A stretch of DNA of 64,000 nt from assembly GCF_000321225.1 (NCBI RefSeq), contig NW_004451861.1, positions 257,134 through 321,133 on the forward strand, given 5' to 3'. How positions within the stretch are numbered: position 1 is the stretch's first letter; each line of letters begins with the position of its first letter. The notes under the pieces were generated by a model. It had not been told where the DNA came from. It was given only the letters and a program-made list of their open reading frames with translations, and did not search any database. The position numbers were made by a program, and so were the translations under genes. This stretch comes from Odobenus rosmarus divergens. Lineage: Eukaryota; Chordata; Mammalia; Carnivora; Odobenidae. Of the stretch, positions 56,346-64,000 are shown in pieces.

Positions 56346-57276
56346 GGAGCACTTTTCCTTCAACATTAATCAAACTGGGTGACTCATGATCAGAAGATCA
56401 TGTTTAGTCTTGGGAAAATCCTCATAACATCTGAAAATATTTGTAAAATTGGAGGCTGACACAACTATGCTAAAAGCAAATGTTTTAGCTTTAGGAAGTG
56501 CTACTTGGACAAAGAAAAAGCTTCCTGCTAACAAGCAAGACATTTATTTGCTGAAACGACATTTTATTTGAATGACAGCTTTTTATTGCAATTGATATTT
56601 TTATTTTATATATTGTTACATTTGGCACTGTCATGATAACATCCACCAATTTCCCCCAGCTTTGTATGATAGGTGTTTTCCTTAGAGTCTCCTAATTTCT
56701 GGAACTCCTTTCCCCTCTGATCATTAGTCATGGAGCTTTGAGCTGTGTCAAGGTGCTGTTGTGCTCACACGAGTGCAGGGAATGTGCTTCCACTGAGGAA
56801 AGAGATGGCTGGATACTGGAGGAGTGTTTCATTTTCTCATGTCAGAAACAGCAAACATCCTAGAGAACATGGTTGAATGCTTGATGGAGGTAGAGGCACG
56901 TTTTAAAAGGAGTAAATGCAGTTGTCTTCAGCATTGATTTGAATGTCAGGAGATCTGGCTCTAACCAGGTGACAAATTTGGGGCTAATCATTTGCCTTTT
57001 GTGGTCATTCGTTCCTCACTTGAAAGAAAAAACACTTTCCTACATTATCTGTGGGTCCCCTTCCTCCTCTCCCACGCTAGGATTCTTATAAGTTAAGTCG
57101 ACTCTGACAAGTTTCTTCACTAACTTGCCAAAGGCCTTATGAGGCCTTCTGGGTCATTATTGAAATCCTCCTCTAGGTACTTTTCTCCTTGAGATTCCCC
57201 AGAGTAACATGAATAAGCTGTCAACGTGCAAAGCAAACAAATCTTGAAAACAAACAAGGGAGGGTTTGAAAGCTAT
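56346..57276. other. Intergenic, nothing recognised
   Basis: No gene or named repeat. Confidence 0.5.
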
Positions 57277-57286
57277 AGGAAGTCCT

Positions 57287-57419
57287 TTTTTTTTTTTTTT
57301 AAGTAGGCTTTATACCCAGCCTGGAGCCCAATGTGGGGCTCCAACTCACGGCCCTGAGATCAAGACCTGAGCTGAGATCAAGAGTTGGATGCTTAACCGA
57401 CTGAGCCCCCAGGGGCCCC
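57287..57419 (-). repeat. Can-SINE, shortened antisense copy
   Basis: T-tract, AAGTAGGCTTTATACCCAGC and head remnant CTGAGCCCCCAGGGGCCC. The CT-rich half is missing. Target duplication AGGAAGTCCT at 57277-57286 and 57420-57429. Confidence 0.9.
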
Positions 57420-57789
57420 AGGAAGTCCTGTTTATTTGCTCTGGGGCCTATATGATTAAAAGGGTAGGTGCTATTGTATGAGTGAAGTTCATTCTTCTCA
57501 GTAGCCTCATCAAGCCCTGCAAACCACGCAACCCACCCCACTGGCTGAACACTAAACCAGACCCTCTTTCATTAACCACATGCCATGATATATGTCTATA
57601 GAGGGAGAGCCTGCGATTGCTTAGTTCTTTAGGCTCTAACTTGATCTGCTCAGTGGGGTCCTACTTCCTAGGTCTGCTGCCTTCTTCTGTGTTTCTGACA
57701 GTATAAGGGATGTGTCCAGCTCCAGGTGACTTGACTGTCCTTACTTATTCTCTCATCATACCCACATTTCTGTTAGTTTCTTAAATTAA

Positions 57790-59240
57790 GACTTTTTTTT
57801 AAAGCACAATTTTAGGTTCGGAGCAAAATCGAGAGGAAGGTGCAGAAATTTTGCATACAACCCCTGCCCCTATGCAGGAACAGCCTCCCCACCAAAACCC
57901 CAGAGTGGTGCATTTGGTACAATTGACAAATCTCCATTGACGTGTCATTATCACCCATAGTCCATAGTTTACACTAGTCTTCACTGTTGGTATTGTACAT
58001 TCTATGGGTTTGGACAAATGTATAATGAAACTTATCCATTATTATAGTATCATACAGAGTATTTTCATTGCCCTGCAAATTCTCTGTCTTCCCCTTTTTC
58101 ACCCTCCCTCTCACCCCAACCCCTGGCAACTACTGATTTTTTTATTGTCTCCATAGTTTTGCCTTTTCCAGAATGTCATAGGGTTGGAATCATACAGTAT
58201 GGAATCTTTCTTTCTTTTTTCTTAAAATTTTTAAAAGATTTTATTTATTTATTTGGGGGGGAGGGGAAGAGTGAGAGGGAGAAATAGACTCCCTGCTGAG
58301 CAGGGAGCCTGGCACGGGGCTCAGTCCCAGGACGCTGAGATCATGACTTGAACCGAAGGTAGATGCTTGACCAACTGAGCCACCCAGGCGCCCCAGTATG
58401 GAGCCTTTTCAAATTGGCTTCTTTCACTAAGTAACATACATTTATGGTTACTCCATGTTTTCCAATGGCTTGATAACTCATTTCATTGTAGCGCCAAATA
58501 ATACTCCATTGTCAGATGTACCGCAGTTTATTTACCCGTTCACCTACTGAAGGACATCTTGATTGCTTCCAAGTTTTGGCAATTATGAATAAAGCTGCTA
58601 TAAATACCTATGTGCCGGTTTTTGTGTGGATGTAAATTTTCAACTCCTTTCGATAAATACCAAGGAGCACAGTTGCTGGATCATATGTTAAGAGTATGTT
58701 TAGTTTTTATAAGAAACCACCCAACTGTCTTCCAAAGTGGCTGTACCATTTTGTATTCCCACCATCAGTGAATGAGAGTTCCTGTTGCTCTACACCCTCA
58801 CCAGCATTTGGTGCCGTTAGTGTTCTAGATTTTGGCCATTCTAATAAGTGTGGAGTGGTATCTCAATGTTGCTTTAATTTACATTTCCCTGATGACATAT
58901 GCTATAGGGCACTTCTCATATGCTTGTTTGACATCTTCTTCAGTGAGGTGTCTTTGGTCCATTTTTTTAATCCTGTTGTTTGTGTTTTCATTATTAATGT
59001 TTAAGAGTTCTTGGCATATTTTGGATACCAATCCTTTATCACATGTCTCTTTTGCAAATATTTTCTTCCAGTCTGTGGCCTACCTTCTCATTCTCTTGAC
59101 ATTGTCTTTTGCAGAGCATATGTTTTTAATTTTAATGAAGCTCAACTTATTTCTTTTATGATTTGTGACTTTGGTGTTATATCTAAAAAAATCATTGCCT
59201 TACCAAAGGTCATGTAGATTTTTCTCTTATGTTATCTTCT
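57790..59240 (-). mobile_element. Old L1, antisense (3' UTR to ORF2)
   Basis: Antisense 3' UTR (TTTTAGGTTCGGAGCAAAAT ... ATGTATAATGAAACTTATCC), then ORF2 C-terminal landmarks (TACTCCATTGTCAGATGTAC, CTGCTATAAATACCTATGTG, TGCTTTAATTTACATTTCCC). Dead, and split by the SINE at 58211. Confidence 0.85.
58211..58393 (-). repeat. Can-SINE inside old L1
   Basis: AAAAGATTTTATTTATTTAT tail, a G-run, and antisense head CACCCAGGCGCCC. Target duplication CAGTATGGAATCTTTC / CAGTATGGAGCCTTTT at 58195-58210 and 58394-58409. Confidence 0.93.
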
Positions 59241-59759
59241 AGGAGTTTTATGGTTTGGGATGTTATTTTCTGTTGATTTTTAATGCAAACACTTTAGGTT
59301 TCTCTTTTGTGAACTTGTCTTTGCATATGATGAGTCTACGCACTTATCATGACATTTTTTTGTTTGTGAAAACAGGTCCCTCACTGAGAGTATTTCTGGC
59401 AGCAGGTATTAAGATAGTGGCATGGCATCCTTATTCTCTATATACTTAGCCTATAATATTCATAGAGGGGATGATGAAGACTGTCTCGGGTAAGAAGATC
59501 TTGGCTCAAACAGGAATATAAGCTTGCTTTGAAAGCATCACTTTTTTCTAAACCAAATAGTACAAAACAGACAGTTGCTTTTCAGTAGCAGATAATTATT
59601 GTCTCCTATTTCATTTTTGGTCTTCATAGGGTTATAAATGCCTTTTCTTTGAACACAATAATGAATTACTTTACCCTTTCTCCATATCTGAACATTTTAT
59701 CTTTTTCACCCAAAGTGAAATAAGCAGAAAAGAGGCCAAAGGGTCAAGGATAGATCACC
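59241..59759. other. Intergenic, nothing recognised
   Basis: Possibly the last trace of the preceding L1 to about 59400. Otherwise unassigned. Confidence 0.4.
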
Positions 59760-59930
59760 AAATATGGCACTGGAAGATCTGCACTGGAGTCCTGGTTCTT
59801 CTCTCACTAGAAAACTCATCCTGGAAAAGCGACTCAACTGATTTGGGCCTCCATTTCAGATCTGAAACATGAGTGGTTGTCCCAGAAGACCTCTAAAGTT
59901 TCTGTGAGAATATCACTGAGCCTTAAGTAG
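59760..59930 (+). repeat. MIR fragment
   Basis: CTGCACTGGAGTCCTGGTTC ... AAAGCGACTCAACTGATTTG and a later CATTTCAGATCTGAAACATG follow the MIR order in sense. Confidence 0.6.
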
Positions 59931-61059
59931 GTCACTTTTCGTAGATTTTTCCACATCTAAGTTGACCCTAGAAAGACTTTTCAAATCTATGTAAGTCAGT
60001 TTAAAAAAGAAAGACAAAGAATATAAGAGAGGAAATGATGAGTCTGTAGCTTTCCATTTCTCAATTTTTAAAATCAAAGTTTTGGTATTGTCTATCAGAA
60101 TTTCCATTGATCATGGAAAGGGCATTGGACCTCTCCTCTGTCTTTGTTGTTGATTAATAATCTTTCACTTCTATTCCACCCGAACTTATAGGAGGGTTCT
60201 ATGTTTTTATCTTTTTTGGTGCTTTGGTAGAGTGTGCAAACACTGTCAATGCTGATTTCTAAGAAGTATTGGTGTTGAAATTTATCCTTGGTGTTTTGAT
60301 GTTTTGTCCCCCTGATATAAACTGGAAAAAGAATCTCTCCCACAACTTGAAAACTGTCATGAAAAGCAATGCTAACAGTAAAGATTATTCTTGTAATGAA
60401 AAGAAAAATGTTGACATTTACATGTTTGTTTCACTTTTTTCTTCCTTCCTACATGCTGACATGTGCAGTCCCAATCCACATGATTAATTCTCACATGTTG
60501 TTCTTTACTTGGCATCATTTCACACAAGCCATTTGTTTAAAACAAACAAACAAACAAAAAAACACTGCCAAGAATGTGCCAGTATAAATTCATGGTTTCT
60601 GCTCCAAATTTTAGGTTGCTAGGGGTGGTTTGACCTTCAGAGAGACTCTGGTAAGAAGCAGATGGGATTATATGATGTTTGCAGCATTATTTGATTCTTG
60701 AGTTAGAGAATGTGGTAAGGGGTATGTAACAGAGGTAGAAGTAAGTTGAAGCCACCCAGGGAACCATATCTCACTGTCATGTCCCAGAGTGACTTGATTT
60801 TCTCTGGATTCTTCTTCCCTTGAAGACTTCAAGAAAAAGATGAAAGGAAATCTTCCATCATGAGAGAGAAAACAGCAGAGAGGCATAGGTGGGGCCTTTG
60901 GAACCCATGCATGGAAGAACTGGTTCTTGCGTCTGGTTGTAGAGAAGTAAGGTCTTGTAAAAGTTAATTTTTTCCCCCCTGAAAAACAGGAGAAATCCAA
61001 GAGTAACCTAAGACAATAATAATAGTCTGCTTTGACTGCCATCAAGTTTGTGCATCAAT
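59931..61059. other. Intergenic, nothing recognised
   Basis: No gene. A 125-codon minus frame (60668-61045) has no recognisable domain, no exon signals and a Ser/Phe-rich composition. (AAAC)n at about 60537-60560. Confidence 0.5.
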
Positions 61060-61560
61060 ATTTTATTTATTTTAAAAATTTCTGTTCTAGTTTGGAGTAA
61101 TTTTAGACTTGCAGAAAAGTTGCAGAGAAGGTACAGAGGGTTCCTGTGTCCCCTTCAGCCAGCTGTCCCCATGAGGCCAGCTTCCATAACCCTGGCACAT
61201 GTAGTAAGACTGAGACCTTTTCACGGGCAAATTCTTATGAATTAAACTGCAGACTTCACTGGATTTCACAGGTTTCCCACTAATGGCCCTGTTCTGTTCT
61301 GGGATCCCCTCGAGGTGAACATTTAGTTCATCTCTCTCAGTCTTCTCTGGTCTGTGACAGATTCTCAGTCTCTCCTTATTTTTCATGACCTTGACAGTTT
61401 TGAGGAGTCAAAGCTTTTTAATTGTTTATTGTCTGTAGGTTTCTTATTTTATTTTATAAAAATACTTTTTTAACAGTGTTTTTTTTTCTTTTCTCTTCTT
61501 AATAAGAGATGACCCACCAAGTACCTGGTAAATGGCAGTGTCTCTCACCATTATCTGTTC
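61060..61560 (-). mobile_element. Old L1 3' UTR, antisense
   Basis: GGAGTAATTTTAGACTTGCA, AAAGTTGCAGAGAAGGTACA, CATGAGGCCAGCTTCCATAA and TTTCTGTTCTAGTTTGGAG belong to the antisense 3' end of old L1, comparable to 57790 and 17176. Boundaries are approximate. Confidence 0.65.
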
Positions 61561-62074
61561 TGATGCTACCCAATGGGTCAATGTTGTCCCAAGATCAACA
61601 TAGCAAGATACACCTAGGAGAAGACAGCTGGCTTCTAGGGAGAATGTCTAGCAAATCATTCTATTTTAGCAAGGGTAAGGGTTCTAGGGGTAGAGCTGGA
61701 AATGGACTATTTTTTTCCCAATTCAGAGTTTTAATGACTTAACCAAAAAAAGAGTGCCGATATCTTCAAACCCTGGGCAGGTAGGAAGGCAAGAAAGACT
61801 TTTCTTTGTTCCCAGGGTGAGTAGGGAATGTGGGAGGTTCCCAATAAATCTTTTTTTTTTTTTTGACAGCTCTATTAAGATTCAAGCATATGTCACATCC
61901 TAGTTCCAGTAACCTAGGCTCCTTTGTCCCACAGCAATTTATTGATCCCAAGGTACAATGTTTGAGATATGACAGTGCCCTTCTGGAGTGTATTGCACAA
62001 AGTAGATGCACAAGATTTGAAATTACAGCAGGGTAGTATCAATGCTCATCCTAAGGGTTTAGTTCTGTTCTATG
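61561..62074. other. Intergenic, nothing recognised
   Basis: Unassigned. A T-tract sits at about 61851-61864. Confidence 0.5.
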
Positions 62075-62265
62075 TTGTGGCTGAAGGCCACAACTTTGCT
62101 TTAGAACCAAGCAGACTCAGGTTTTGATCTTGGCCCCACCACTTCATTCCTGTGTGACCTTGGACTGGATGAAACTTTCCCTGAGTCTCATTTTTCTTAT
62201 CTGTAAAATGGGCACTAATGAGCCTATATCACATGGTTATAATAAGCATTGGTTGAGACATCATC
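62075..62265 (+). repeat. MIR
   Basis: CTTGGCCCCACCACTTCATT, CCTGTGTGACCTTGGACTGG and TCTTATCTGTAAAATGGGCA are textbook MIR landmarks in sense. Confidence 0.88.
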
Positions 62266-63343
62266 ATTGTTAGCAAGAAAATATCATTTTGAGAGACACT
62301 GGAATAAATAAAAATAAATATGAAACCCCCTAGCATAGAACTTTTGTATGTTATGAGTTAGTATTTGGAAAATCACTTAGAACAAGGCCTGGTACATATA
62401 GTGCATAAGTGCTATGTAAGTATTAAAAAACAAAGACATTTCCCTATCTTCTTACTTCTGAATAGTAAGGATCTATGAGCCATTGGCTTAGAGAAGAAAT
62501 TGGAAAAATCACTTACATGGGGCTGCTAGTCACAGCAGGACTTTGGTTGGGTTCCACCTTGCTGACACTAGGCCACAGAAGATAACCAGAGCTCTGAATA
62601 GTGTGGAAGAGCTGATCACTGTGCTAGCGGAGAGGTGAAATTTAATTGTACTTTTAAAGAAGTCATCTCACCCACAGGAAAGAACAGCTAAGTAGATATC
62701 AAATGTATGTCTGATTCTCAAACCATGTAGCAATCCCCAACGTACCCACCTCCATCGTTAGTGCTATCTTGAAGACCTCCACCCTTCTTGCTAGAATATC
62801 CCCCATCTTGCCCTGCTTTATCCACTCAACTTCAACTCCAGTGTCCGAGCCTTTCTCCCTGAACCTGCTTCCTGTCTCTTATTTCGCTTGCCCAGATCCA
62901 TATGATACCAGGGAGATATAATCCTCAACACCTTAGGACAAGAGTGCACCATGTCAGCATTTTCTCAAAAGTGGACTCTATGGTGGCCCCCAATGAGTAG
63001 AATGAGAAACTAGCTAATGGTTTTGCCTTTTCATCTCTCCTGGGGGAGCTGCATTTGGGAGAGAGAGGTGTTTGGCAGAACTGAAAGAACTTTTGGGGTG
63101 GATCATTTCCTAGTGGGAGAAAGTTGAGGGTAAAGAGCCGCTGAATGAAGAGCCTCTGCCTTGCTTTTGGAGGGCTGCTCAACCCCATAACCAGCAGAAA
63201 TGGCTGCCTGCCTCCTGCCAGACAGCTGTCTCTGCAGATTTGATACTTTAGTGAGGGGCTGGGGTCCTACTGCTGAGCTCACAAATAGTTGTTAGATCTC
63301 GAACCATGAAACCACTTTGCAAATCTTTAGTTGTGCACTGTTT
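62266..63343. other. Intergenic, nothing recognised
   Basis: No gene or named repeat. An 87-codon minus frame (62925-63188) has no domain. Confidence 0.5.
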
Positions 63344-63360
63344 AGATGTGTCCATAACTT

Positions 63361-63563
63361 GGGGCGCCTGGGTGGCTCAGTCGGTTAAGCAGCTGCCTTC
63401 GGCTCGGGTCATGATCCCAGGGTCCTGGGATCGAGCCCCGCGTCGGGCTCCCTGCTCAGTGGAGAGTCTGCTTCTCCCTCTCCCTCTGCCTTCCTCTCTG
63501 GCTACTTGTGCTCTCTCTCTCTATCTCTCTGTCAAATAAATAAATAAAATCTTTAAAAAAAAA
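63361..63563 (+). repeat. Can-SINE, full length
   Basis: GGGGCGCCTGGGTGGCTCAG head and (AATA)n/A tail. Target duplication AGATGTGTCCATAACTT / AGATGTGTCCGTAACTT (17 bp, one mismatch) at 63344-63360 and 63564-63580. Confidence 0.95.
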
Positions 63564-63631
63564 AGATGTGTCCGTAACTTTGGTCTTTATTTCATTTCCT
63601 TCCTCCCTCCTTCTCTTCCTCTCCTTTCTCC

Positions 63632-63644
63632 CTCCCTCCTTCCT

Positions 63645-63701
<57 letters not shown>

Positions 63702-63715
63702 TTTCTTCTTCTTTT
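63632..63715. repeat. (TTTC)n microsatellite
   Basis: About 17 TTTC units with CT-rich borders, at the poly-T (tail) side of the antisense L1 that follows. It probably grew from the element's A tail. Confidence 0.95.
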
Positions 63716-64000
63716 ATTATTATTTATTTTATTTTATTATGTTATGTTAGTCACCATACAATACATCATTAGTTTTGGATGTAGTGATCCACGATCCATT
63801 GTTTTCGTATAACACCCAGGGCTCCATGCAGTACGTGCCCTCCTTAATACCCATCACCGGGCTAACCCATCCTCCCACCCCCTTCCCCTCTAGAACCCTC
63901 AGTTTGTTTCTCAGAGTCCATAGTCTCTCATGGTTCGTCTCCCCCTCTGAACCTACCCCCCTTCATTTTTCCCTTCCTTCTCCTAATGTCCTCCATGCTA
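63716..64000 (-). mobile_element. L1, carnivore type, antisense; runs off the window
   Basis: Starts with the reversed tail and CACCATACAATACATCATTA, then the antisense of the 3' UTR found in sense at about 10990-11170 (ACCCAGGGCTCCATGCAGTA, CCCATCACCGGGCTAACCCA). It continues past the window end, so its length is unknown. Confidence 0.93.

Noticed and set aside
60668..61045. 125-codon minus-strand frame
   Set aside because: No domain, Ser/Phe-rich composition, and no promoter or exon evidence. Consistent with chance.
2263..63563. tRNA genes suggested by the tRNA-like heads of the SINEs
   Set aside because: The heads are SINE promoters (A and B box derived) followed by CT-rich bodies and A tails, and they carry target duplications. 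None forms a stand-alone tRNA.

Overview
The window is nuclear DNA of a carnivoran mammal. At least 28 copies of a tRNA-derived SINE with a head like GGGGCGCCTGGGTGGCTCAG, a CT-rich 3' part and an (AATAA)n/A tail (Can-SINE/SINEC type) are scattered through it on both strands. The younger LINE-1 copies carry a G-rich 3' UTR of the kind I know from arctoid carnivores (bears, mustelids, pinnipeds). The species cannot be named from the sequence alone.

Protein-coding content is sparse. The clear genes are three intact single-exon genes for very small cysteine/glycine-rich proteins of the SCYGR/KRTAP28 (hair keratin-associated-like) family: copy A at 15948-16262 (-), copy B at 21532-21861 (+) and copy C at 35843-36178 (+). 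A fourth, coding-deleted copy lies at about 33900-34232 (-). All four share a TATA-type box 95-99 bp before the ATG, a pyrimidine-rich 5' UTR and the start context CACCATGGG. They form two divergent pairs (A-/B+ and psi-/C+), which suggests a duplicated divergent module. The pseudogene looks chimeric: its promoter and 5' UTR match copy B, and its 3' flank matches copy C.

Layout: 1-12.2 kb is intergenic, made of SINEs, old L1, a MITE and a TG/TA microsatellite. 12.22-12.61 kb is a compact CpG island with GC and CCAAT boxes and a strong splice donor on the minus strand, so it is probably the promoter and first exon of an unidentified gene transcribed to the left. 13-15.4 kb is L1/SINE/L2-like DNA. 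15.4-22.3 kb holds SCYGR copies A and B. 22.3-33.9 kb is intergenic with several SINEs, an LTR-like block and old L1. 33.9-36.6 kb holds the pseudogene and copy C. 36.6-43.1 kb holds MaLR LTRs, L1 and SINEs. 43.1-43.6 kb carries an unrecognised 151-codon open frame on the minus strand. 45.9-51.3 kb is a composite L1 with an inverted segment. 51.3-64 kb is intergenic with MER5-like, MaLR, MIR, L1 and SINE copies, ending inside an antisense L1 behind a (TTTC)n tract.

The SCYGR products are presumably structural proteins that cross-link through disulfides in cornifying epithelium or hair. That role is inferred from the family and composition. I found no tRNA, rRNA, CRISPR or intact viral gene. 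The unusual items are the recombinant SCYGR pseudogene, a Cys-to-Tyr drift in copy B, a tandem duplication in the tail of copy C, a triplicated TTCAAGTG motif upstream of copy A, the CpG-island first exon, the unassigned open frame and a perfect 15-bp-arm hairpin. Repeat boundaries are approximate except where target-site duplications are given.
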